Shown: in pieces, positions 1 through 8,316 of the stretch
Layout: every line of letters starts with the position of its first letter
Position numbering within the stretch: the first letter of the stretch is position 1
From: Tissierellia bacterium
Lineage (GTDB): Bacteria; Bacillota; Clostridia; Tissierellales; Sedimentibacteraceae
Length of the DNA stretch: 56,644 nucleotides
Direction of reading: 5' to 3'
Assembly: GCA_012518555.1 (NCBI GenBank)
Contig: JAAYRW010000045.1
Coordinates: forward strand, 1 to 56,644
Notes under the pieces: generated by a model
The model's database searches: none
What the model was told of the DNA's origin: nothing
Seen by the model: the letters and a program-made list of their open reading frames with translations, nothing else
Made by a program: the position numbers and the translations under genes

Positions 1-33
1 AAAAAATTGGTGGATTTTATCCACCAATTTTTT
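1..33 (-). terminator. Rho-independent terminator after etfA
   Basis: A perfect 15-bp stem (1-15 with 19-33) encloses a TTT loop. Both outer edges are A6/T6 runs, so it can stop transcription in either direction. On the minus strand it lies 29 bases past the etfA stop codon and closes the acd-etfB-etfA unit. Confidence 0.9.
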
Positions 34-61
34 ATGTTCTATAATTTTCCATTAAATAACA

Positions 62-1090
62 TTAGGCTTTAGCAGCTTGTTCCTTTTTTAATTCTTCAAT
101 CAACAATGGAACTACTTTAAATATATCCCCTACTATGCCAACGTCTGCTACTTCAAATATAGGAGCCGATTCATCTTTGTTAATTGCTATTATGAAATCG
201 GATTCTTCCATACCTGCCAAGTGCTGAATTGCCCCTGAAATACCACAAGCTATATATAGATTTGGTCTAACAGTCTTTCCTGTCTGCCCTACTTGTCTGT
301 CTTTAGGTACCCAGCCTGAATCAACGGCTGCTCTTGATGCAGATATTGTTCCTCCAAGCAGATCTGCTAATTCCTCAAGCATTGGATAATTATCAGGACC
401 ATGCATTCCTCTACCGCCGGATACTAATACTTTTGCATCCTCAACGTTCATTCTCTGCTGAATTATTCTTGTTACATCTAAGATTTCAACATTTTTTCTA
501 TCAGCAGGAATATCTATTTTATATTCTTCGATATTTACCTTATTCTCCTCAGAATACGCAGCTCTTTGCATAACTCCTGGTCTTACTGTAGCCATCTGAG
601 GTCTATGATTTCCAATTACGATTGTAGCCATTAAGTTTCCGCCGAATGCAGGTCTTGTCATAGCAAGATTTAACTGTTCCGGATTATCTTTATCTGCTCT
701 AATATCCAAACTTGTACAATCTGCCGTTAAACCAGTTTTTAATCTTGCTGATACTCTCGGAGCCACATCTCTACCTATAGCTGATGCTCCGTAAAGAACT
801 ATTTCAGGCTTTTTTTCTCCGAAAATTTGATGTAATGTATAAGTATATGGCTCTGTCATGTATTCATCTAATAATTCATGATCTGCATATATTACATTAT
901 CCGCTCCAGCAAAGCATAATTTCTTTGCTTCTTCCTGCATATTGTGACCTAACAATACAGCTGTTACGGTAGTGTCTAAATCTTTTGCTAATTCTTTTGC
1001 CTTACCTATCAGTTCGTAGGCTACTTTTTGTACTTTTTGGTCTCTTTGTTCAGCAAAAACAAATACACCTTTATACTCAGAAATATTCAT
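62..1090 (-). CDS. etfA: Electron transfer flavoprotein alpha subunit
   Basis: 342 residues, the usual EtfA length. The protein carries FAD between the acyl-CoA dehydrogenase and NADH or ferredoxin. The N-terminal half is the ETF domain. The C-terminal FAD domain shows GGRGMHG near residue 225, the SRAAVDSGW stretch, the GQTGKTV motif and the ACGISGAIQHLAGM signature that contacts FAD. It lies 15 bases after etfB and ends the operon begun by the acyl-CoA dehydrogenase. An EtfA homologue has been linked to dipicolinate formation in some clostridia, but the acyl-CoA dehydrogenase neighbour makes fermentation the simpler role here. Confidence 0.95.
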   Translation of the reverse strand: MNISEYKGVFVFAEQRDQKVQKVAYELIGKAKELAKDLDTTVTAVLLGHNMQEEAKKLCFAGADNVIYADHELLDEYMTEPYTYTLHQIFGEKKPEIVLYGASAIGRDVAPRVSARLKTGLTADCTSLDIRADKDNPEQLNLAMTRPAFGGNLMATIVIGNHRPQMATVRPGVMQRAAYSEENKVNIEEYKIDIPADRKNVEILDVTRIIQQRMNVEDAKVLVSGGRGMHGPDNYPMLEELADLLGGTISASRAAVDSGWVPKDRQVGQTGKTVRPNLYIACGISGAIQHLAGMEESDFIIAINKDESAPIFEVADVGIVGDIFKVVPLLIEELKKEQAAKA

Positions 1091-1105
1091 CTTATCCTCC
1101 TCCTA

Positions 1106-1888
1106 CTATATTATAAATTTCTCTTTCATTTTATCAACTATTAGTTCAGCCGATTCTTGCGGATCTAAGTTAAATACTTTACCAGCGGCTTTTGCACCCT
1201 TAGTAAATGATTTTACAACCTTAGTAGGAGAACCTTTTAAACCTATACAAGCTTGATCAACCTCAACATCTTTTAAGTTCCAAACTTTAACTTCTTTCTC
1301 TCTATATGCATCAAAGATTCCGCCAGGTGTCATATAGCGAGGTTTATTTAATTCTGTCAATGCTGTAATTAGACAAGGTAATTTTGTTTTTAATGTATGA
1401 TATCTATCTTCATATTGTCTTTTAACAATAATATGATCTCCATCTATTTTAATATCTTCAGCATAGCTTATATTTGCTAAGCCTAAGTGTTCTGCAATTT
1501 GAGGTCCAACCTGTGCTGTATCCCCGTCTATTGCCTGTCGCCCTGTTATGATTAAATCATAATCAAGGTTTTTTAATGCTGCTGCAATTGTTGTTGAAGT
1601 TGCTAATGTATCAGCTCCTCCAAAAGCTCTATCTGTTATTAATATTGCTTCGTCGGCGCCCATTGCTAAACTTTCTCTTAATGCAACTTCAGCATTAGGA
1701 ATACCCATTGTTAAAACTGTTACATGAGCTCCGTATTCATCTTTTAATCTAAGTGCTGCTTCCAAACCTGCCTTATCGTCAGGATTTATTATACTAGGTA
1801 CACCTTCTCTTATTAAAGTGTTAGTTTTTGGATCTATTCTAACTTCTGTTGTATCAGGCACTTGCTTTATACATACTACTATATTCAC
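1106..1888 (-). CDS. etfB: Electron transfer flavoprotein beta subunit
   Basis: 260 residues, full length. It starts with the EtfB signature NIVVCIKQVPDTTEVRID and contains GRQAIDGDTAQVGPQIAEHL near residues 116-135. As I recall, that form of the nucleotide loop is typical of electron-bifurcating Etf proteins, which bind a second FAD in the beta subunit rather than AMP. It pairs with EtfA and the adjacent acyl-CoA dehydrogenase and probably couples crotonyl-CoA reduction by NADH to ferredoxin reduction. The bifurcating role is inferred from motif and context. Confidence 0.95.
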   Translation of the reverse strand: MNIVVCIKQVPDTTEVRIDPKTNTLIREGVPSIINPDDKAGLEAALRLKDEYGAHVTVLTMGIPNAEVALRESLAMGADEAILITDRAFGGADTLATSTTIAAALKNLDYDLIITGRQAIDGDTAQVGPQIAEHLGLANISYAEDIKIDGDHIIVKRQYEDRYHTLKTKLPCLITALTELNKPRYMTPGGIFDAYREKEVKVWNLKDVEVDQACIGLKGSPTKVVKSFTKGAKAAGKVFNLDPQESAELIVDKMKEKFII

Positions 1889-1901
1889 TGTCTCTGCCTC
1901 C

Positions 1902-3041
1902 CTATTTCAACATATTTGCACTGATAACCATTTTTTGAACTTCTGAAGTTCCTTCATAAATTTCAGTTATCTTAGCATCTCTCATCATTCTTTCAACAGG
2001 ATAGTCTCTCGTATAACCATATCCACCGTGTAATTGAACAGCCTTAGTCGTAACTTCCATTGCCGTTTCTGCTGCAAACAACTTAGCCATTGCCGCGTCT
2101 ACACTGTATGGCTTTCCTGCATCTTTGTTACACGCAGCTCTATAAACCAACAACCTAGCTGCATCAACTTTAGCCTGCATATCAGCTAATTGGAACTGGG
2201 TATTTTGGAATTTAGCTATAGCTCTACCGAACTGCTTTCTTTCTTTAACGTATTTAACAGTTTCATCTATAGCACCTTGTGCAATTCCCAAAGCTTGTGC
2301 AGCAATCCCTATTCTTCCTGCATCAAGAGTTTGCATTGCTATTCTGAATCCTTGTCCTTCTTTACCAAGTAAATTTTCTTTAGGTACGATACAGTCTTCA
2401 AAAACTAGTTCTGAAGTAGATGAGCCTCTAATACCCATTTTATCTTCTATCTTTCCTATTGAAAAGCCCGGGAAGTCTTTTTCTACTATAAATGCAGATA
2501 TTCCTCGCGTGCCTTTAGATTTGTCAGTCATGGCCATTACTATATAACAATCTGCATAGGCTCCATTTGTAATAAATATTTTAGTACCGTTTAATATATA
2601 GTTATCGCCGTCTAATACTGCTTTAGTTTGCTGACCTGCTGCATCAGTTCCTGCTCCCGGCTCAGTAAGTCCAAAGGCCCCTAACCACTCACCTGATGCT
2701 ACTTTTGTTAGGTATTTCTTTTTTTGTTCTTCAGTTCCATACTCGAATATAGGACCGCAACAAAGGGAAGTATGGGCTGATACGATAACTCCTGTAGTTC
2801 CACAAACTTTGGATAACTCCTCAACTGCCATTGCATATGTTAAATAATCGCAGCCTTGTCCTCCATATTCTTTCGGAAAGGGTATACCCATGAAACCGTA
2901 TTTACTCATTTTTTCTACTGTTTCTACGGGAAATCTTTCTTCCTCATCAATTTCTTGTGCTAATGGCTCTACTTCATCAACAGAAAAGTTTCTGAACAAC
3001 TGTCTAGCCATTTCATGTTCCTTGCTTAGTTGAAAATTCAT
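1902..3041 (-). CDS. bcd: Acyl-CoA dehydrogenase, butyryl-CoA type
   Basis: 379 residues, the normal length for short-chain acyl-CoA dehydrogenases. The flavin contact [11 protein letters not shown] lies near residue 124. The C-terminal block [20 protein letters not shown] is followed by [10 protein letters not shown], whose Glu is the catalytic base of the butyryl-CoA family. It most likely reduces crotonyl-CoA to butyryl-CoA in the cytoplasm together with EtfBA. It is the first gene of a three-gene unit with its own sigma-A promoter at 3118-3146. The exact acyl chain preference cannot be read from sequence. Confidence 0.93.
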   Translation of the reverse strand: MNFQLSKEHEMARQLFRNFSVDEVEPLAQEIDEEERFPVETVEKMSKYGFMGIPFPKEYGGQGCDYLTYAMAVEELSKVCGTTGVIVSAHTSLCCGPIFEYGTEEQKKKYLTKVASGEWLGAFGLTEPGAGTDAAGQQTKAVLDGDNYILNGTKIFITNGAYADCYIVMAMTDKSKGTRGISAFIVEKDFPGFSIGKIEDKMGIRGSSTSELVFEDCIVPKENLLGKEGQGFRIAMQTLDAGRIGIAAQALGIAQGAIDETVKYVKERKQFGRAIAKFQNTQFQLADMQAKVDAARLLVYRAACNKDAGKPYSVDAAMAKLFAAETAMEVTTKAVQLHGGYGYTRDYPVERMMRDAKITEIYEGTSEVQKMVISANMLK

Positions 3042-3117
3042 GACTTCACTCCCTTAAATTTTTTGTCTTACAATTTCATTGACATATTTTTAACTTAAAT
3101 GTTGCTCTAATAATCTT

Positions 3118-3146
3118 ATTATACTTTATTGTCTTAAAAATATCAA
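3118..3146 (-). promoter_or_regulatory. Sigma-A promoter of bcd-etfB-etfA
   Basis: On the minus strand TTGATA (3141-3146), a 17-bp spacer and TATAAT (3118-3123). It sits in the 110-bp gap after the crotonase stop codon, so bcd-etfBA can be transcribed independently of crotonase. Confidence 0.8.
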
Positions 3147-3151
3147 GTGCT

Positions 3152-3925
3152 TTATTTAAAATTTGGTCGTCTTTTTTCAATAAAGGCACCCATGCCTTCT
3201 TTTTGATCTTGGTGAGCAAAGCATAGGCCAAACAAATTCACTTCAACTCCAATGCCTGTCTCAATATCTGTTTCTATTCCCACGTTCATTGCTTCCTTTG
3301 CGTATCTAGTTGCAGACTTAGAATTTGAAATTATTTTTTTAGCCATTGCATAAGTTTCTTCCATAAGGGATTCTTTGTCAGTTACTTTATTAACCAATCC
3401 TATTCTATATGCTTCTTGGGCATCAATGTGGCTTCCTGTTAATATTAATTCTTTGGCTCTTCCTAATCCTATCAATCTCGGCAGCCTTTGGGTTCCAGAA
3501 AATCCTGGTGTTATACCTAAACCAACTTCCGGTTGACCGAATTTAGCCTTTTCTGATGCAATTCTAATATCGCAAGCCATTGCTAATTCACATCCTCCTC
3601 CTAAAGCAAAGCCATTTACTGCTGCAATTACTATCTTGTCTAAGGTTTCTATTTTCCTGAAAATTTTAGCTCCCATTGCTGAAAATTTCTTGGCATCTTC
3701 AACACTTAATTCCTTCATAAAGGCTATGTCGGCACCTGCAACGAAAGCTTTTCCTTCTCCCGTAAGAACAATTATTGAAGCATCATCATCTGCTGCTACC
3801 TGATCGAAAGCTGCATCTAAGTCTTTTAACACCTCTTCATTTAAGGCGTTTAATGATTTAGGATTGTTAATTTTAATCGTGCATATATCATCCTTTGTTT
3901 CTAATAATAAATTTTTAAATTCCAT
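3152..3925 (-). CDS. crt: Enoyl-CoA hydratase / crotonase
   Basis: 257 residues, typical of the crotonase family. The oxyanion-hole segment GKAFVAGADIAFM lies near residues 57-69. GGGCELAMACDIRIAS near 109-124 carries the first catalytic Glu. PEVGLGITPGFSGTQRLPR near 132-150 carries the second. It likely hydrates crotonyl-CoA to 3-hydroxybutyryl-CoA, one step upstream of the neighbouring dehydrogenase. It is transcribed apart from bcd: a TATAAT box at 3955-3960 precedes it, and bcd has its own promoter after it. Substrate assignment rests on neighbours. Confidence 0.92.
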   Translation of the reverse strand: MEFKNLLLETKDDICTIKINNPKSLNALNEEVLKDLDAAFDQVAADDDASIIVLTGEGKAFVAGADIAFMKELSVEDAKKFSAMGAKIFRKIETLDKIVIAAVNGFALGGGCELAMACDIRIASEKAKFGQPEVGLGITPGFSGTQRLPRLIGLGRAKELILTGSHIDAQEAYRIGLVNKVTDKESLMEETYAMAKKIISNSKSATRYAKEAMNVGIETDIETGIGVEVNLFGLCFAHQDQKEGMGAFIEKRRPNFK

Positions 3926-4253
3926 ATTTACCCTCCCAATTATGTAGTTATTTTATTATAACATATATTCTTCGAATTTCATACATATTTTGTAAAGTTT
4001 TAACAATTATTTCACAAACATTTTTATTCAGCATTTTACACATGGATCCCTTATAGACATCAATCTTTAACCCTTGAAGAACAAAAAATATGATAAATTC
4101 CATGGAAAGACTTTATTTTTTATCAAATATTATTAGTTTTTTGTTTCGTGTTTCACAATACCCCATTTACTAGTGCAATCAGAAAAAATCTGAAATTTCT
4201 TTCAGATTTTTTCTCTCTACATTTACAAGTTTGGCAATAATCAAGCATATTCT
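3926..4253. other. Intergenic region between crotonase and HAD phosphatase genes
   Basis: 328 bp without a convincing gene. On the minus strand it holds a TATAAT-like -10 box for crotonase at 3955-3960, without a good -35. At its other end is the terminator of the upstream operon (4181-4214). The middle part is AT-rich, and I see no repeat or structured RNA in it. Confidence 0.6.
4181..4214 (-). terminator. Rho-independent terminator after the HAD phosphatase gene
   Basis: Perfect 15-bp inverted repeat (4181-4195 with 4200-4214) around a 4-base loop, rich in A on one arm and T on the other. It lies about 40 bases past the stop codon and ends the long operon that starts near 13.9 kb. Confidence 0.85.
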
Positions 4254-4889
4254 TTATTTCAATAACTCAGTTAAATCCCACATTTTATCAAGAATATGTT
4301 TTATATTGTATTCTTCAGCTAATGATTTGGAATTAGAGTGCCATCCAACCAGGACTGGTGTAACTTCAGCATTAAGGGCACATTCCATATCATATTTTGA
4401 GTCTCCTACGTACAAACTGCTTTCAGTACTACTATTTAACTGATTTATAACTTTAATTAAAGCTTCTTTATTGGGCTTATGTTTTATAACATCGTCTACT
4501 GCTACAAGAACTTCAAAATATTTGTCTATCTTAAGAACTTTTAGAGCCCATAATGTAGATGCTCTTAATCTAGAAGTTGCAATTCCTAATTTAAAGTTAT
4601 TACTTTTTAAATAATCTAATGTTTCTATAACTGTATCAAAAACTTTTACGTCTTTTTCAAATTTGTCGTTTTGATATTCTCTGTAGCTGGTCATTACATC
4701 TTCAAACTTAAAATCAGCGAATTCTCTTCTTAAAGTTATTTCTAAAGGCTCTCCAAATATACTAAGTATATATTCTTCATCACATTTTCTATTATGGTAC
4801 TTACTATAGATGTGTTTAAATGAATTTAACACAAGTCCAGACGTATCTGCCAATGTACCGTCAAAGTCGAATATTACAGTATTAATCAT
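4254..4889 (-). CDS. HAD-family phosphatase, phosphoglycolate phosphatase-like
   Basis: 211 residues, typical of subfamily IA HAD hydrolases. Motif I is FDFDGTLADTSG near residues 7-18, with the nucleophile Asp and the acid/base Asp. Motif II is the GIATSRLRAST region. Motif III is the Lys in KHKPNKEAL, and motif IV is YVGDSKYDMECA. The N-terminal alpha-helical cap suggests small phosphometabolites such as phosphoglycolate or pyrophosphate, but the substrate is unknown. It follows tex by 8 bases and is the last gene of the operon. Confidence 0.85.
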   Translation of the reverse strand: MINTVIFDFDGTLADTSGLVLNSFKHIYSKYHNRKCDEEYILSIFGEPLEITLRREFADFKFEDVMTSYREYQNDKFEKDVKVFDTVIETLDYLKSNNFKLGIATSRLRASTLWALKVLKIDKYFEVLVAVDDVIKHKPNKEALIKVINQLNSSTESSLYVGDSKYDMECALNAEVTPVLVGWHSNSKSLAEEYNIKHILDKMWDLTELLK

Positions 4890-4897
4890 TGCTTCTC

Positions 4898-7177
4898 CTA
4901 TCTTTTAGCTTTCATACTAAGACCTATTCTCTGTCTTTCTTTATCGATGCTTATAATAGTTACATTTACAGTATCTCCTACCTGCACCACTTCCATTGGA
5001 TCTTTGATATATTTATTGCTCATTTCCGATAAATGTACTAAGCCGTCCTGTTTCACTCCTATATCTACAAAGGCACCGAAATCAACTACATTTCTTACGG
5101 TTCCTGTTACTTTCATACCTACTTCCAGATCTTCAAAGTTAATAACGTCGCTTCTAAATACTACCTTAGGCATTTCATCTCTTGGGTCGCGACCAGGTTT
5201 TTTGAGTTCTTCTATAATATCTGTAAGTGTAGGAACTCCTACCTCTAATTCTTCGGCCAAGACTTTTATTCTTTCTTGAATCTTTTCTTTCTGAGATTTT
5301 TTATCTTCTTTGAATTTTATTTGAGAAAGTGCTTCAAAACTTTTAAGCCTGATATTTTTAGATGATGCTTTTTTGCCTTTTACGGGAATTTCTAATATTC
5401 TTGCATTTATATCTCTTAAATTTCCTGTTTCTACATCCTGTAAAGTATAACCTAATCTTTTTAATAAATTTTCTGCAATTTCGTAACTTTCAGGGTGGAC
5501 AGCGGTTTTGTCTAAGGGATTTTCACCATCAGATATTCTTAAGAAACCTGCGCATTGCTCAAAAGCTTTTTCCCCTAACATTCTTACTTTCATAAGTTGA
5601 GTTCTATTTACAAACTTTCCATTTTCTTCTCTATATTTAACTAAGTTTCTCGCAATTGTCTTTGTTATCCCGGACACATATTGGAGAAGTGCCGGAGATG
5701 CCGTGTTTAAATCAACTCCTACATTATTAACGCAGTCTTCCACTACACCGTCTAATTCCTGTCCTAACTTAGTTTGGTTAACATCATGTTGGTATTGACC
5801 TACCCCTATACTTTTAGGATCTATTTTTACTAATTCCGCCAAAGGATCTTGTAATCTTCTACCTATAGAAATTGCTCCCCTAATTGTTACGTCAAGGTCA
5901 GGGTATTCTTCCTGGGCTAACTTTGAAGCTGAATAAACAGAAGCTCCTGCCTCACTTACTATTGTGTAGGTTACTTTCTTAGGGAAGGTGTATTTTGAAA
6001 GCATATCCGCTACAACTTGTTCCGTTTCCCGGGATGCAGTTCCGTTTCCAATAGTAATAACATCTATATCAAATTTTTCAATTAGTTCAGCCATTAATTT
6101 TTGCGATTTTTCAACTTCGTTTCTTGGCTCATTAGGATACATCACTCCCTGATCTATAAATTTACCAGTTCCGTCTAAAACCGCTAATTTGCAACCGGTT
6201 CTAAAGCTTGGATCTATGGCAAGGATTCGCGTATCCTTAACAGGAGGTGCCATTAAAAGATTCTTAGTATTTTTACCGAAAACTTTAATTGCTTCTTCCT
6301 CTGCTCTTTCTGTAAGCATATTTCTTATTTCTCTTTCAATGGATGGGGCTATAAGTCTTTTATAGCCATCCTGAATTGCTGCTATGTAATAATCTGTCGT
6401 AATTGCAGATTCATTTTTTATTTCTTTAGATTGTAAATAGTCTAATACTTTTTCATCTGGTGTACTTAATTTTACTTTTAATTTCTTTTCTTTCTCTCCT
6501 CTGTTAATAGCAAGTATTCTATGATTTGCAATTTTATTTACCGGCTCTTGGAAATTATAATACATTTCATAAACAGTTTGTTCTTCTTCATCAGCTGCTT
6601 CTGATAAAAGTACTGCGTCCTTACTATATACATCCCTTATATGTTTTCTATAATCTGCATTATCTGAAACAATTTCTGCTATTATGTCGCAAGCGCCGGC
6701 ATAAGCTTCTTTAACATCTTTGACACCCTTTTCTTCATTTATATAAGGTTCTGCCAGTTCTTCTAAATTCCCTTCCGTAATATTTTGTGCCAATATAATT
6801 TCTGCCAAAGGCTCCAATCCTTTTTCCTTTGCCTTGGTAGCCCTAGTTGCTCTCTTTTTCCTATAGGGTCTATATAAATCTTCCACCCTCTGAAGTATAT
6901 CAGCAGTTAATATTTCCTTTTTAAGTTCTTCAGTAAGCTTGCCCTGTTCTTCAATTAAACGAATTACTTCTTCCTTTCGGGTTTCTAAGTTTCTCAGGTA
7001 AGTAAGTCTTTCGTATATATCCCTTATAACTACATCGTCTAAGGAACCGGTTTGCTCCTTACGATATCGTGCAATGAAGGGAATTGTATTCCCTTCATCT
7101 ATTAATTTTACTGTATTTTCAATTTGCACCGGCTTTAAATTAAATTCCGTGCTTAACATTTTATAAATATCTATCAT
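4898..7177 (-). CDS. tex: Tex-family S1 RNA-binding transcription accessory protein
   Basis: 759 residues, close to the usual Tex length of 720-780. In order it has an N-terminal helical Tex domain, the YqgF/RNase H-like fold (ILAIDPSFRTGCKLAVLD near residue 317), helix-hairpin-helix repeats (VGVDLNTASPALLQYVSGI, near 490) and a C-terminal S1 domain (GMKVTGTVRNVVDFGAFVDIG, near 680). Tex proteins bind nucleic acid and affect transcription and toxin expression in several bacteria. The start is supported by a GGGAGAG ribosome site. It lies in the secA-prfB-tex-HAD order with short gaps, so it is cotranscribed. Confidence 0.93.
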   Translation of the reverse strand: MIDIYKMLSTEFNLKPVQIENTVKLIDEGNTIPFIARYRKEQTGSLDDVVIRDIYERLTYLRNLETRKEEVIRLIEEQGKLTEELKKEILTADILQRVEDLYRPYRKKRATRATKAKEKGLEPLAEIILAQNITEGNLEELAEPYINEEKGVKDVKEAYAGACDIIAEIVSDNADYRKHIRDVYSKDAVLLSEAADEEEQTVYEMYYNFQEPVNKIANHRILAINRGEKEKKLKVKLSTPDEKVLDYLQSKEIKNESAITTDYYIAAIQDGYKRLIAPSIEREIRNMLTERAEEEAIKVFGKNTKNLLMAPPVKDTRILAIDPSFRTGCKLAVLDGTGKFIDQGVMYPNEPRNEVEKSQKLMAELIEKFDIDVITIGNGTASRETEQVVADMLSKYTFPKKVTYTIVSEAGASVYSASKLAQEEYPDLDVTIRGAISIGRRLQDPLAELVKIDPKSIGVGQYQHDVNQTKLGQELDGVVEDCVNNVGVDLNTASPALLQYVSGITKTIARNLVKYREENGKFVNRTQLMKVRMLGEKAFEQCAGFLRISDGENPLDKTAVHPESYEIAENLLKRLGYTLQDVETGNLRDINARILEIPVKGKKASSKNIRLKSFEALSQIKFKEDKKSQKEKIQERIKVLAEELEVGVPTLTDIIEELKKPGRDPRDEMPKVVFRSDVINFEDLEVGMKVTGTVRNVVDFGAFVDIGVKQDGLVHLSEMSNKYIKDPMEVVQVGDTVNVTIISIDKERQRIGLSMKAKR

Positions 7178-7186
7178 AATCTCTCC

Positions 7187-8297
7187 CTAACTGTCTTTTG
7201 CTTTCATTATTAAATATTCGTTCATAAACATATCTAAATTGCCATCCATTACCGACTGTACGTTCCCTGTTTCCGCATTAGTACGATGGTCTTTAACCAT
7301 GTTGTAAGGATGAAATACATAGGAACGAATTTGACTTCCCCAGGCAATTTGATTATATTGTCCCTGTATATCTTCTATTTTTTCTTTGTTTTCTAACTTC
7401 TTTATTTCCAAAAGCTTTGATTTCAACATTTTCATTGCTGTTTCTCTGTTACTATGCTGAGATCTTTCATTTTGGCAAGATACCACTATTCCCGTAGGAA
7501 GATGGGTTATTCGTATTGCCGAGTCTGTAGTGTTAACGTGCTGACCTCCAGCACCGCTGGAACGATAAGTGTCTATCTTTAAATCCGACTCGTTTATTTC
7601 TAGGTCTTCATCGTCTTTCATTTCTGGAATTACATCTACTGATGCAAAGGATGTATGTCTCTTCTTTGACGCATCAAAGGGAGATATTCTAACCATCCTA
7701 TGAACTCCTTTTTCCGACTTTAAATATCCGTAGGCATTTTGACCTTCAACTAAAAGTGTAGCACTTTTAATCCCTGCCGCCGTATCAGTAAGTATATCTA
7801 ACAAGGTCATTTTGTAGCCCTTAGCTTCTATCCATCGACTATACATTCTAAAGAGCATATCTGCCCAATCTTGGGCCTCTGTACCCCCGGCACCTGCATG
7901 TATAGATAAAATAGCATTATTTTCATCGTATTCATCGCTTAGAAGAGCAACTATTCGGGCAGATTCAAGCCTTTCTTCAGTTTCATCCATCTTCTCCAAA
8001 AGTTCACCAACATAGCTTTCATCCTCTTCTTCTCTTATCATTTCAATCATAAGTTCAATTTCTTCTAGCTGCTCTTTTAAACTTTTGAACTCTCCCATTT
8101 TATCGGTATTATGTTTAAGTTTCTGGGATACTTTTTGAGCCCTTTCCTGATTGTTCCAAAAATCAGGCTCCTGCATTTCAGACTCTAATAGTAGATTTTC
8201 TTCCTTTAACTTTTCCAAGTCAAAGAGACCCACCTAGCTCTTCTATAATTTCATTAAACCTTTTTACTCTTTCGGTAATTTCATACCAATCTGTCAC
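7187..8297 (-). CDS. prfB: Peptide chain release factor 2, programmed +1 frameshift
   Basis: RF2 recognises UAA/UGA and releases the nascent peptide. The SPF anticodon-like tripeptide (VRISPFDASKKRH) and the GGQ catalytic motif (SSGAGGQHVN) are present. A GTG start at 8297, 8 bases after AAAGGAG, opens a frame of 25 codons that stops at UGA (8220-8222). The rest continues in the +1 frame from GAC. The slip site is CUU-UGA-C, preceded by a Shine-Dalgarno-like AGGUGG. The product is about 369 residues, standard RF2 length. A start at 8233 would lose the conserved N-terminus. It follows secA by 19 bases. Confidence 0.93.
8219..8237 (-). promoter_or_regulatory. prfB autoregulatory +1 frameshift site
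   Basis: On the minus strand the RNA reads AGGUGGGUCUCUUUGAC: an SD-like AGGUGG, CUU (8223-8225), an in-frame UGA (8220-8222) and C. This is the classical RF2 arrangement, in which low RF2 lets the P-site Leu-tRNA slip by +1 to read GAC. Confidence 0.93.
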
Positions 8298-8316
8298 TTC
8301 ATCATCTCCTTTATAA

